Below, one piece after another: positions 42,041 through 50,329 of a stretch of DNA of 64,000 nucleotides. Origin of the DNA: Sphaerotilus mobilis (GTDB lineage: Bacteria > Pseudomonadota > Gammaproteobacteria > Burkholderiales > Burkholderiaceae_C); NCBI RefSeq assembly GCF_004216565.1, contig NZ_SGWV01000010.1, forward strand, positions 482,588-546,587, given 5' to 3'. The notes beneath the pieces were generated by a model. That model searched no databases. It was given only the letters and a program-made list of their open reading frames with translations, and had not been told where the DNA came from. The first letter of the stretch is position 1; every line of letters starts with the position of its first letter. The position numbers and the translations under genes are program-made.

Positions 42041-43363
42041 ATGAACGCTGACCGCGATCCCGCTCTCGACCCGACGCCCGCCGTCGACACGATCGACACG
42101 ACCGAGACGGCCCCCAGCCGTCGTGGCTTCCTGAAGACCGCCGGCGCGGCCGGCGTTGCCGCCACCGGCATCACCGGCTTCCCCTTCGTGCACGCACAGG
42201 AAAAGATCGTCCTGCGCTACCTGGGCACGGCGGTGAACCAGGACAAGGCCATTGCCGAGAAGTTCGAGGCCGACACCGGCATCAAGATCCAGTACATCCC
42301 CGTCACGACCGATGACGTGACCAAGCGCGCCGTCACCGCGCCCAACAGCTTCGACCTGATCGACACCGAGTACTTCTCGCTCAAGAAGATCGTGCCGACC
42401 GGCAACCTGCTGGGCATCGACGTAAAGCGCATCAAGAACGCCGACAAGATCACCTCGCTGTTCACCAAGGGCGAGGTCGCCGGCAAGAAGGTGGGTGACC
42501 AGGGCACCGCGCCCAAGAAGGTCATGTACCTCGAAGGCGGCAAGAGCACGAAGTTCTCGGCCACGCCGACCGGCTTCATGACGCTGATCCCGACCGTCTA
42601 CAACGCCGACACGCTGGGCATCCGGCCGGACCTGATCAAGCGCCCGATCAACTCCTGGGCCGAGCTGCTGAACCCCGAGTTCAAGGGCAAGGCGGCGATC
42701 CTGAACATCCCGTCCATCGGCATCATGGACGCGGCGATGGTGGTCGAGGCCATGGGCCTCTACAAGTACCCCGACAAGGGGAACATGACCAAGAAGGAAA
42801 TCGACCTCACCATCAAGACGCTGATCGAGGCCAAGAAGGCCGGCCAGTTCCGCTCGTTGTGGAAGGACTTCAACGAGTCGGTCAACCTGATGGCATCGGG
42901 CGAAGTGGTGATCCAGTCGATGTGGTCGCCGGCCGTCACCGCCGTGCGCACCAAGGGCATCGCCTGCACCTTCCAGCCGCTCAAGGAAGGCTACCGCGCC
43001 TGGGCCGCCGGCTTCGGCGTGCCCAAGACCGTCAGCGGTCGCAAGGCCGATGGCGTCTACGAGTTCATCAACTGGTTCCTCGACGGCTGGGCCGGTGCCT
43101 ACCTCAACCGCCAGGGCTATTACAGCGCCGTGCTGGAGACCGCCCAGGCCAAGATGGAAGCCTACGAGTGGGCCTACTGGATGGAAGGCAAGCCGGCCTC
43201 GCAGGACATCAAGAGCCCCAACGGCGACCTGCTGGCCAAGGCCGGTTCGGTGCGCGACGGCGGCAGCTACGAGCAGCGCATGGGCGGCATCGCCTGCTGG
43301 AACGCGGTCATGGACGAGAACGCGTACATGGTCCAGAAGTGGAACGAGTTCGTCGCCGCTTGA
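42041..43363 (+). CDS. ABC transporter substrate-binding protein (PotD-like, Tat signal)
   Basis: This 440-residue protein is a family-1 extracellular solute-binding protein. It has a twin-arginine signal (SRRGFLKTAGAAGVAATGI) after a ~35-residue charged leader, cleavage near VHA-Q. The mature part has ADTGIKIQYIPV and FKGKAAILNIPSIGIMDAAM, typical of PotD-like proteins. The Tat signal implies export in folded form. CCGGAGA lies upstream of the ATG. A 93-bp gap separates it from the ATPase gene. Confidence 0.88.
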   Translation: MNADRDPALDPTPAVDTIDTTETAPSRRGFLKTAGAAGVAATGITGFPFVHAQEKIVLRYLGTAVNQDKAIAEKFEADTGIKIQYIPVTTDDVTKRAVTAPNSFDLIDTEYFSLKKIVPTGNLLGIDVKRIKNADKITSLFTKGEVAGKKVGDQGTAPKKVMYLEGGKSTKFSATPTGFMTLIPTVYNADTLGIRPDLIKRPINSWAELLNPEFKGKAAILNIPSIGIMDAAMVVEAMGLYKYPDKGNMTKKEIDLTIKTLIEAKKAGQFRSLWKDFNESVNLMASGEVVIQSMWSPAVTAVRTKGIACTFQPLKEGYRAWAAGFGVPKTVSGRKADGVYEFINWFLDGWAGAYLNRQGYYSAVLETAQAKMEAYEWAYWMEGKPASQDIKSPNGDLLAKAGSVRDGGSYEQRMGGIACWNAVMDENAYMVQKWNEFVAA

Positions 43364-43393
43364 TGCGGTCGTGAACGCAGCAGCTTGAACGAG

Positions 43394-44284
43394 ATGACCC
43401 GAACACCCTCCACCCGATCGCTGATCGCCTGGCTCCAGGCAGCGCCCCTGGCGGCGGTGTTCGTGGTCTTCTTCGTCGTGCCGCTGGCGCTCATCCTGAT
43501 GGTGAGCTTCTGGCAGGCGACCGAGTACGAGCTGATCCCGGCCTTCACGGTGCAGAGCTATGTCGACGTGTTCACCGGCTGCCCGGTGACCGAGGACGGC
43601 GACCTGTGCGTGACCTTCAAGACCTACCTGTCGACGCTGAAGTTCGGCGTGCTGACCTGGCTGGTGACCGGCGTGCTGGGCACCACGCTGGCCTATTTCC
43701 TGGCCTTCCATGTGCGCAGCCTGACGATGCAGATGGTGCTGTTCATCGTCTGCACCGTGCCGTTCTGGACCAGCAACGTGATCCGCATGATCTCGTGGGT
43801 GCCGCTGCTCGGACGCAACGGCCTGGTCAACCAGAGCCTGCAGGCCGCCGGCCTGATCGAGCAGCCGATCGAGTGGCTGCTGTTCTCCGACTTCTCGGTG
43901 GTGCTCGCCTTCGTGCACCTCTACACGATGTTCATGATCGTGCCGGTCTTCAACACCATGATGCGCATCGACCGCAGCCTGATCGAGGCCGCCCGCGACA
44001 ACGGCGCGACGCCGTGGCAGACGATCTGGCACGTGGTGCTGCCGCTGTCGCGCACCGGTCTGATCATCGGCTCGATCTTCGTGCTGGCCCTGGTGATGGG
44101 CGACTTCGTCACCGTCGGCGTGATGGGCGGCCAGCAGATCGCCTCGGTCGGCAAGGTGATCCAGGTGCAGGCCAGCTACCTGCAGTTCCCGATCGCGGCG
44201 GCCAATGCGGTGATCCTGCTGGCGGTGGTGCTGATGATGATCGCCACGCTGATGCGGCTGGTGAACCTGCGCAAGGAACTATGA
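43394..44284 (+). CDS. ABC transporter permease (PotB-like)
   Basis: This 296-residue inner-membrane permease has six predicted helices and the coupling EAA loop (EAARDNGATPWQTIWHVVLP). It resembles PotB/FutB proteins. The ATG at 43394 was chosen over an in-frame TTG at 43385; no strong ribosome binding site decides it. It overlaps the second permease (ATGA), so both are made together. Confidence 0.88.
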   Translation: MTRTPSTRSLIAWLQAAPLAAVFVVFFVVPLALILMVSFWQATEYELIPAFTVQSYVDVFTGCPVTEDGDLCVTFKTYLSTLKFGVLTWLVTGVLGTTLAYFLAFHVRSLTMQMVLFIVCTVPFWTSNVIRMISWVPLLGRNGLVNQSLQAAGLIEQPIEWLLFSDFSVVLAFVHLYTMFMIVPVFNTMMRIDRSLIEAARDNGATPWQTIWHVVLPLSRTGLIIGSIFVLALVMGDFVTVGVMGGQQIASVGKVIQVQASYLQFPIAAANAVILLAVVLMMIATLMRLVNLRKEL

Positions 44285-45252
44285 CCCACCCCCATGGCCC
44301 CTCCGGCGCTCCCCCTCACGGGGACGCACCCAGCAGCCCGACGACGCCGGATCGGCAGGTGCGGCTTGCCCCACGCAAGGTGCGCAAAGCAGCCAGGCCG
44401 GCGAGCTTCTACGCGCTGGCGACCGTGTTCGCGCTGTTTGTCGTCTTCCTCTACGGCCCGATGCTCGCGATCTTCGTGCTGAGCTTCCAGGGCCCCGAAG
44501 GCGGCCTGACCTTCCCGATGCGCGGCGTGTCGCTGCACTGGTTCCAGAAGCTGTGGGAAGGCATCGGCGTGGTCGACATCGGCTCGGCCTTCCGGCGCTC
44601 GCTCGGCCTGGGCACCACGGTGATGGTGTTGACCGTCGTGCTGTCGCTGCTGGCCGGCCTGGCCTACCGCAAGAAGCTGCCCGGTGGCACGCCGCTGTTC
44701 TATGTCGTGGTGGCCAGCCTGATCATGCCGTCCATCATCGTCTCGCTGGGCATCGGCCTGGAATTCCGGCTGATGGACGCGGGCGTCAAGGCCGCGCTGG
44801 AACGCTGGTCGCCCGAGGCGGCCGAGACCTTCGCGACGCTGCTGGGCATGTACACCTCCGGCCTGGGCGCACAACTGACGTGGACGCTGCCCTTCGGCCT
44901 GCTGATCATGTTCGCGGTCTTCAACCGCTTCAACCCGGCCTACGAGGAAGCCGCCCGCGACCTGGGCGCGACGCCCTGGCAGAGCCTGCGACATGTGGTG
45001 CTGCCGCTGATCGGCCCGAGCCTCGTCGGCGTGGGCATGTTCGGCTTCACGCTCAGCTGGGACGAGATCGCCCGCAGCTCGCAGGCCATGGGCGACCTCA
45101 ACACGCTGCCGCTGGAACTGCAGGGCCTGACGACCACCGTGACCACGCCGGTGATCTATGCGCTCGGAACGGTCACGACCGTGGTGTCCTTCCTGGTGAT
45201 GGGCCTGACGCTGACGGTCGTGGCGCTGTGGCGGCGTCGCGCGGCGGGCTGA
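44281..45252 (+). CDS. ABC transporter permease (PotC-like)
   Basis: This 323-residue permease has an extended Pro/His-rich cytoplasmic N-terminus, six predicted helices and the EAA loop (EEAARDLGATPWQSLRHVVLP). It resembles PotC. The ATG overlaps the stop of the first permease. The regulator gene follows 20 nt downstream in the same direction, so it may be cotranscribed and autoregulated. Confidence 0.88.
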   Translation: MTHPHGPSGAPPHGDAPSSPTTPDRQVRLAPRKVRKAARPASFYALATVFALFVVFLYGPMLAIFVLSFQGPEGGLTFPMRGVSLHWFQKLWEGIGVVDIGSAFRRSLGLGTTVMVLTVVLSLLAGLAYRKKLPGGTPLFYVVVASLIMPSIIVSLGIGLEFRLMDAGVKAALERWSPEAAETFATLLGMYTSGLGAQLTWTLPFGLLIMFAVFNRFNPAYEEAARDLGATPWQSLRHVVLPLIGPSLVGVGMFGFTLSWDEIARSSQAMGDLNTLPLELQGLTTTVTTPVIYALGTVTTVVSFLVMGLTLTVVALWRRRAAG

Positions 45253-45272
45253 TTCGGTCATCATCCGGCCCG

Positions 45273-46028
45273 ATGCCCGCCGTCCGCCGCCCCACCGCCA
45301 CGATCACCACCCCGCCCGAGCCGACCGCCACGCAGCGGGTCTACGACGGCATCTACACGGCCATCCTGGAACACCGGCTGACACCCGGCATGCGCTTGCG
45401 CGAGGCCGAACTGGCGACCAGCTTCGCGGTCTCGCGCACCGTCATCCGCCAGGCCTTGAACCGGCTGGCGCAGGATCAGGTGATCGAGCTGCACCACAAC
45501 CGCGGTGCCCAGGTGCCGCAGCCCAGCCGCGACGAGGCCGGCCATGTCTTTGACGCGCGCCGCGTGGTCGAGGGCGAGATCGCCCGCCGGCTGGCCGGCC
45601 GGCTCGATGCGGCACAGGTCACACACCTGCGCGAGCTGGTGCAGGCCGAGTCCGAGGCCGATGCCCGTGGCGACCGGCCAGCCGCCATACGCCTGTCGGG
45701 CCAGTTCCACCGCGCGCTGGCGCAGATGTGTGGCAACCCGGTGTTCGTGCGCCTGCTCGACGAGCTGCTGCCCAGCACATCGATTCTGATGGCGCTCTAC
45801 CAGCGCCCCGGTCACCCGGCCTGCGTGGCGCACCGCCACATCGAGCTGATCGAAGCCCTATCGGCCAGCAGCGGTGCGGCAGCGGCCGGCGAGATGCGGC
45901 GTCACCTGCAGGAGCTGGAGCGTTCGCTGATCAGCCCGTCACCGAGCCGCGAGACACCGCTGCGCGACATCTTCGCGGCCTACCGTGATCCGGCCACGGC
46001 CGCCACCGACCTGGATACGCCGCCCTGA
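45273..46028 (+). CDS. GntR-family (FCD domain) transcriptional regulator
   Basis: This 251-residue regulator has an N-terminal winged helix (LRLTPGMRLREAELATSF-like HRLTPGMRLREAELATSF, then SRTVIRQALNRLAQD) and a C-terminal FCD ligand domain with metal-binding residues (FDARRVVEGEIA; QFHRALAQM; HRHIELIEAL). FCD regulators bind small carboxylates and usually repress import or catabolic genes. It lies at the end of the importer operon and most likely acts on the 12-mer sites at 40713 and 40912. A terminator follows 7 nt after its stop. Confidence 0.9.
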   Translation: MPAVRRPTATITTPPEPTATQRVYDGIYTAILEHRLTPGMRLREAELATSFAVSRTVIRQALNRLAQDQVIELHHNRGAQVPQPSRDEAGHVFDARRVVEGEIARRLAGRLDAAQVTHLRELVQAESEADARGDRPAAIRLSGQFHRALAQMCGNPVFVRLLDELLPSTSILMALYQRPGHPACVAHRHIELIEALSASSGAAAAGEMRRHLQELERSLISPSPSRETPLRDIFAAYRDPATAATDLDTPP

Positions 46029-46035
46029 AACGACA

Positions 46036-46058
46036 ACGCCGCCCACAAGGGGCGGCGT
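46036..46058. terminator. hairpin between GntR gene and DUF2892 gene
   Basis: ACGCCGCCC (46036-46044) pairs perfectly with GGGCGGCGT (46050-46058) around ACAAG. It lies in the 55-bp gap between two convergent genes and may serve both. There is no clear T-run on the plus strand. Confidence 0.65.
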
Positions 46059-46083
46059 CGACCGAGCGGGGCTGTTCGCCGGC

Positions 46084-46278
46084 TCAGGACTTCATCGGGC
46101 AGGTGTTGAGGCCGACGATGCTGTAGAGCGGGCAGCTGCTCATCAGGCCGGTGGCCAGCGGCACGACGCCGATCCAGCCCCAGACGCCGATCATGCCCGT
46201 CAGCGTCAGCGCGATCAGCGCCAGGCCGGCCACGATGCGAAGGATGCGGTCGATGCCGCCAACATTGGTCTTGAACAT
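46084..46278 (-). CDS. DUF2892 small membrane protein (YgaP-like)
   Basis: This 64-residue protein has two predicted membrane helices (ILRIVAGLALIALTLTGMIG; GVVPLATGLMSSCPLYSIVG) and the conserved ending SSCPLYSIVGLNTCPMKS. This matches DUF2892 proteins, equivalent to the membrane part of YgaP, often found with rhodanese or sulfur and redox genes. The two cysteines face one side near the second helix. Two CRP-like palindromes lie 56-90 bp upstream of its ATG. Confidence 0.85.
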   Translation of the reverse strand: MFKTNVGGIDRILRIVAGLALIALTLTGMIGVWGWIGVVPLATGLMSSCPLYSIVGLNTCPMKS

Positions 46279-46333
46279 GGTGTGAGGTCCTTGGTTGAGT
46301 CCGGCCCGGTGCCGGCATGCGTTGCAGTGTGCG

Positions 46334-46368
46334 CGTGAACGATGTCACGATCTGTGACCACGGTCACA
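46334..46368. promoter_or_regulatory. two tandem CRP/FNR-type palindromes
   Basis: CGTGA-N6-TCACG at 46334-46349 and TGTGA-N6-TCACA at 46353-46368 both match the CRP-family operator (consensus TGTGA-N6-TCACA; the second is exact in the arms). Their centres are 19 bp apart. They lie upstream of the DUF2892 gene, and a Crp/Fnr gene starts further on at 47177, so that regulator probably binds here. Confidence 0.65.
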
Positions 46369-46374
46369 CAACAT

Positions 46375-46490
46375 GGTTGGCCCCTCGCCCGCCGGGTACG
46401 CCGGTCGATCCCCCGAGGGGATCGGGCCGACTTGGGGCGGCCCGGCGTTCGGCCCGGGGAGGTTGGCCCCTCGCCCGCCGGGTACGCCGG
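46375..46490. repeat. 30-bp perfect direct repeat with hairpin between copies
   Basis: A 30-bp sequence at 46375-46404 (beginning GGTTGGCCCCTCGCCCGCCG) recurs exactly at 46461-46490, 86 bp apart. Between them CGATCCCC (46406-46413) pairs with GGGGATCG (46417-46424) around CGA. It lies just downstream of the Crp/Fnr gene and may include its terminator. No coding potential is seen. Confidence 0.7.
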
Positions 46491-46496
46491 GACGGA

Positions 46497-47177
46497 TTAG
46501 CGGGCGGCGGCCATTTGCCGCAAGGCGGCGGCGTCGACGATCACGACGCGTTCGCGGCCGAGGGTGACCCAGCCGGATTGTTCGAAGCGCTTGAGCAGGC
46601 GGGTGACCATCTCGCGCACGGTGCCGAGTTCGTCGGCGAGTTGCTGGTGGGTGACGTGCAGCGTCGTGCCTCGGCCGAGCAAGGTGCCTGCGAGGCGCTG
46701 GTCCAGGCGCTGGAAGGCGACGGCTTCGGCCAGCAGGATCAGGTCGCTCATGCGGCCGGCGAACTGGCCGAAGACGTGGCGGCGGAAGGGCTCGTGGGCG
46801 CTCCAGGCCATGAACAGCGGTGGCGACAACAGCAGCAAGCGGGTCGGGGCCAGCGTGATGCCGTGGGCGGTCAGCGGCGTCTCGCCGAACAGGCAGGCCG
46901 ACGAGACGATGCAGATCTCGCCCGGCGAGACCCGGTAGAGCTCGATCGCCCGGCCGTGCGGCGCGCCACGGGCGACCCGAACGGCGCCGTCGAGCACCAG
47001 CGGAAAGCCGCGGCAGGGCGAGCCCTCGTCGAACAGCACCGTGCCAGCCGGCACCTCGATCGGGCCGGCGCCCGGCCCGAGGTCGGTGCGCCAGGTCGGC
47101 GGCGCGGCCGCGATGAACTCGGGGTAGAGCGCAGCGAGCGCATCCAGCGGGTCGATCGGAACGGCTTCGGGATTCAT
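46497..47177 (-). CDS. Crp/Fnr-family transcriptional regulator
   Basis: This 226-residue regulator has a cyclic-nucleotide-like N-terminal domain (VLFDEGSPCRGFPLVLDGAV) and a C-terminal winged helix-turn-helix (VTHQQLADELGTVREMVTRL). It lacks the N-terminal cysteine cluster of FNR, so it is not an iron-sulfur FNR. It has a cysteine pair C89 and C95 in EICIVSSACLFG, suggesting a redox or sulfur-sensing role; this is inference. It lies next to a DUF2892 gene, a frequent pairing, and two CRP-like sites sit between them. It is divergent from the D-lactate dehydrogenase gene, 98 bp away. Confidence 0.87.
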   Translation of the reverse strand: MNPEAVPIDPLDALAALYPEFIAAAPPTWRTDLGPGAGPIEVPAGTVLFDEGSPCRGFPLVLDGAVRVARGAPHGRAIELYRVSPGEICIVSSACLFGETPLTAHGITLAPTRLLLLSPPLFMAWSAHEPFRRHVFGQFAGRMSDLILLAEAVAFQRLDQRLAGTLLGRGTTLHVTHQQLADELGTVREMVTRLLKRFEQSGWVTLGRERVVIVDAAALRQMAAAR

Positions 47178-47275
47178 CCCCGCATTCTTGCGCCCAATCC
47201 GGGGCCTTGGAACGCCTGCCTAGAATGGATTTCACCCGGTCGGCCCGCATCGGGACCGCCCATCCGGAGACCCGC

Positions 47276-48697
47276 ATGAACGCACCCCACAGCCCCGTCG
47301 GCGCCCCCTTGATCGCCCCGCGCCCGATGCCCGAAGCCATGCTGGACGCGCTGCGCACGCGCTTCGGCGCGCAATGCTCGAACGCCCGCGCGGTGCGCGA
47401 ACAGCACGGCCGCGACGAGTCGCCCTTCGACGCGCCGCCGCCCGATGCGGTGGTGTTCTGCGAGTCCAACGAGGACGTGATGGACGCGGTGAAGATCGCC
47501 GCATCACACCGCGTGCCGGTGATCCCCTTCGGCGTCGGCTCGTCGCTCGAAGGCCATCTGCTGGCGGTGCAGGGCGGCCTGAGCCTGGACCTGGGCCGCA
47601 TGAACCGCATCCTGCGGCTCAACCCGGAGGACCTGACCGTGACGGTGCAGGCCGGCATCACCCGCACGCAGCTGAACAACGAGATCCGCCACAGCGGCCT
47701 GTTCTTCCCGATCGACCCGGGCGCGGACGCCACCCTCGGCGGCATGTGCGCGACCCGTGCGTCAGGCACCAATGCCGTGCGCTACGGCACCATGCGCGAG
47801 AACGTACTGGGGCTGGGCGTCGTCAACGCCCAAGGCGAGTGGCTGCGCACCGGCACCCGAGCGCGCAAGTCCAGCGCCGGCTATGACCTGACGCGGCTGT
47901 TCGTCGGCAGCGAAGGCACGCTGGGCGTGATGACCGAGATCACGCTCAAGCTCTACCCGCTGCCCGAGGCGGTCTCGGCCGCCGTCTGCCAGTTCCCCAG
48001 CGTCGATGCGGCCGTGCAGACCACCATCGCGCTGATCCAGATGGGCGTGCCGATCGCGCGCTGCGAGTTGCTGGATGCCAATGCGGTGCGCGCCGTCAAC
48101 CGCCACGACAAGCTGACGCTGGCCGAGGTGCCGATGTTGCTGATGGAGTTCCACGGCAGTCCGGCGGGCGTGGCCGAGCAGGCCCGCACGGTGCAGGAGC
48201 TGGCGGCCGATCACGGCGGTCTCGACTTCGAATGGGCCAGCACGCCCGAAGAGCGCACCCGCCTGTGGACCGCCCGCCACCACGCCTACTTCGCCGCGCT
48301 GCAGACGCGGCCGGGCTGTCGCGCGGTCACGACCGACACCTGCGTGCCGATCTCGCGCCTGGCCGAGTGCATCACCGCCACCGTCGAAGAGGCCGATGCG
48401 GCCGGCCTGCCCTACTTCATCGTCGGCCACGTCGGCGACGGCAACTTCCACGTCGGCTACCTGATCGACCCGCAACTGCCGGCCGAACGGGCGCTGGCCG
48501 AGGACCTCAACCAGAAGCTGGTCGCGCGGGCGCTGGCGATGGAAGGCACCTGCAGCGGCGAGCACGGCGTGGGCCTGCACAAGATGGGCTTCCTGGTCGA
48601 CGAGGCCGGCCCGGCGGCGGTCGGCCTGATGCGTCAGATCAAGCATGCGCTCGACCCGGACAACATCATGAACCCGGGCAAGATCTTCAGCTGGTGA
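47276..48697 (+). CDS. FAD-binding D-lactate dehydrogenase-type oxidase
   Basis: This 473-residue flavoenzyme belongs to the D-lactate dehydrogenase (cytochrome)/glycolate-oxidase GlcD family. The FAD-binding PCMH domain has VIPFGVGSSLEGHL, PGADATLGGMCATRASG and LFVGSEGTLGVMTEITLKLY. The C-terminal domain has GHVGDGNFHVGYL and EGTCSGEHGVGLHKMGFL with catalytic histidines. It oxidises a 2-hydroxy acid, most likely D-lactate, passing electrons to cytochrome c or quinone. The ATG at 47276 (MNAPHSP) was chosen over a longer frame. It converges with the spoVR-prkA operon. Confidence 0.88.
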   Translation: MNAPHSPVGAPLIAPRPMPEAMLDALRTRFGAQCSNARAVREQHGRDESPFDAPPPDAVVFCESNEDVMDAVKIAASHRVPVIPFGVGSSLEGHLLAVQGGLSLDLGRMNRILRLNPEDLTVTVQAGITRTQLNNEIRHSGLFFPIDPGADATLGGMCATRASGTNAVRYGTMRENVLGLGVVNAQGEWLRTGTRARKSSAGYDLTRLFVGSEGTLGVMTEITLKLYPLPEAVSAAVCQFPSVDAAVQTTIALIQMGVPIARCELLDANAVRAVNRHDKLTLAEVPMLLMEFHGSPAGVAEQARTVQELAADHGGLDFEWASTPEERTRLWTARHHAYFAALQTRPGCRAVTTDTCVPISRLAECITATVEEADAAGLPYFIVGHVGDGNFHVGYLIDPQLPAERALAEDLNQKLVARALAMEGTCSGEHGVGLHKMGFLVDEAGPAAVGLMRQIKHALDPDNIMNPGKIFSW

Positions 48698-48702
48698 AGA
48701 CC

Positions 48703-48716
48703 CGCCCGTGCGGGCG
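48703..48716. terminator. short hairpin between convergent genes
   Basis: CGCCC (48703-48707) pairs with GGGCG (48712-48716) in the 24-bp gap between the D-lactate dehydrogenase gene and the spoVR gene. The stem is short, so this is a weak candidate. Confidence 0.35.
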
Positions 48717-48721
48717 TTGCC

Positions 48722-50329
48722 CTAGTTCGCCGGTGAGGGCACCGTCCAGCGCTTGGTGATGTCGCCGCGGCCGTTGGTGCTCTCCAAGTGCACCGCGAAG
48801 CCCCACAGGCGGGCGACGTGGCGCAGCACCTCCTGCGCGCTGTCGGCCAGCGGCCGGTCGTTGTGCTGGAAGTGGCGCAGCGTCAGCGAGCGGTCGCCGC
48901 GCAGGTTGACGTTCCAGACCTGGATGTTGGGTTCGCGCTGGCCCAGGTCGTACTGCCGCGACAGGGCCTCGCGCACGCTGCGGTAGCCGCTGTCGTCGTG
49001 GATGGCGGCCACCTCGATCTCGGGCTGCTTGTCGTCGTCGACGATGTGGAACAGCCGCAGGTCGCGCATCAGCTTGGGACTGAGGTACTGGCCGACGAAG
49101 CTTTCGTCCTTGAAGTTGCGCATCGCGTGGTCGAGCGTGGGCAGCCAGTCCGAGCCAGCGATGTCGGGGAACCAGCGCCGGTCCTCCTCGGTCGGCGACT
49201 CGCAGATGCGCCGGATGTCGGTGTACATCGCAAAGCCCAGCGCATACGGGTTCAGGCCGCTGTAGCCACGTTCGCCAACCTTGGGCTGGAAGACGACGTT
49301 GGTGTGCGACTTGAGCCACTCGATCATCATCCCGTCGCTCAGGTAGCCGTCGTCGTACATGGTGTTGAGCAGGCGGTGATGCCAGAAGGTGGCCCAGCCC
49401 TCGTTCATCACCTGCGTCTGGCGCTGCGGGTAGAAGTACTGCGCGACCTTGCGCACGATGCGCACGACCTCGCGCTGCCAGGGCTCCAGCAGCGGCGCGT
49501 TCTTCTCGATGAAGTACAGCAGGTTCTCCTGCGGCTCCTCGGGAAAGCGGCGGTTCTCGGCCGCCGCCTCGGCCTTGTCGGCCCGGCGGGGCAGCGTGCG
49601 CCAGAGGTCGTTGACCTGCCGCTGCGCATAGGCCTCGCGGTCCTTGCGATCGGCCAGCTCCTGGGCGAGCGACTTCTTGCTCGGCCGGCGGTAGCGGTCC
49701 ACGCCGTGGTTCTGCAGCGCGTGGCAGCTGTCGATGAAGGCTTCGACGGTGTCCAGGCCGAACTTCTCCTCGCAAGCCGTCACGTAGTTCTTGGCGTAGA
49801 CGAGGTAGTCGATGATGGACGACGCATCGGTCCACATCCGGAACAGGTAGTTGCCCTTGAAGAAGCTGTTGTGGCCATAGGCCGCATGGGCGATCACGAG
49901 GGCCTGCATGGCCAGCGTGTTCTCCTCCATCAGGTAGCTGATGCAGGGGTTGCTGTTGATGACGATCTCGTAGGCCAGCCCCATCGCGCCGCGCTTGTAG
50001 TTCTTCTCGGTCGAGATGAACTCCTTGCCGTAGCTCCAGTGGCGGTAATTCACCGGCATGCCGACGCTGGCGTAGGCGTCCATCATCTGCTCGGCGGTGA
50101 TGATCTCGAGCTGGTTCGGGTAGGTGTCGAGCCCGTAGCGGTCGGCGGTCTGGCGGATCACCGTGTGGTAACGCTCGACCAGCTCGAAGGTCCAGTCGCT
50201 CGGCGACGGCAGCGGCTCGGCCGGACGCGGCGGTGCCGGCAGGGGCTGGCGCAAGGGGCCGCTGCGCGCGAGGCCGGGCAGCACCGGGTCGGGCGCCACG
50301 GGCATCATCGATTCAAGAGGCTGAGTCAT
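48722..50329 (-). CDS. SpoVR family protein
   Basis: This 535-residue protein belongs to the SpoVR/YcgB family. It begins with a Pro-rich leader, then DWTFELVERYHTVIRQTA and continues with HWSYGKEF, EIVINSNPCISYLMEEN, AHAAYGHNSFFKGNYLF and EGWATFWHHRLLN, all conserved in SpoVR. The His- and Glu-rich segments suggest a metal site, but no biochemical activity is established. It is the last gene of prkA-DUF444-spoVR, and its ATG overlaps the DUF444 stop. In non-sporulating bacteria this triad is a stationary-phase and starvation operon. Confidence 0.93.
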   Translation of the reverse strand: MTQPLESMMPVAPDPVLPGLARSGPLRQPLPAPPRPAEPLPSPSDWTFELVERYHTVIRQTADRYGLDTYPNQLEIITAEQMMDAYASVGMPVNYRHWSYGKEFISTEKNYKRGAMGLAYEIVINSNPCISYLMEENTLAMQALVIAHAAYGHNSFFKGNYLFRMWTDASSIIDYLVYAKNYVTACEEKFGLDTVEAFIDSCHALQNHGVDRYRRPSKKSLAQELADRKDREAYAQRQVNDLWRTLPRRADKAEAAAENRRFPEEPQENLLYFIEKNAPLLEPWQREVVRIVRKVAQYFYPQRQTQVMNEGWATFWHHRLLNTMYDDGYLSDGMMIEWLKSHTNVVFQPKVGERGYSGLNPYALGFAMYTDIRRICESPTEEDRRWFPDIAGSDWLPTLDHAMRNFKDESFVGQYLSPKLMRDLRLFHIVDDDKQPEIEVAAIHDDSGYRSVREALSRQYDLGQREPNIQVWNVNLRGDRSLTLRHFQHNDRPLADSAQEVLRHVARLWGFAVHLESTNGRGDITKRWTVPSPAN

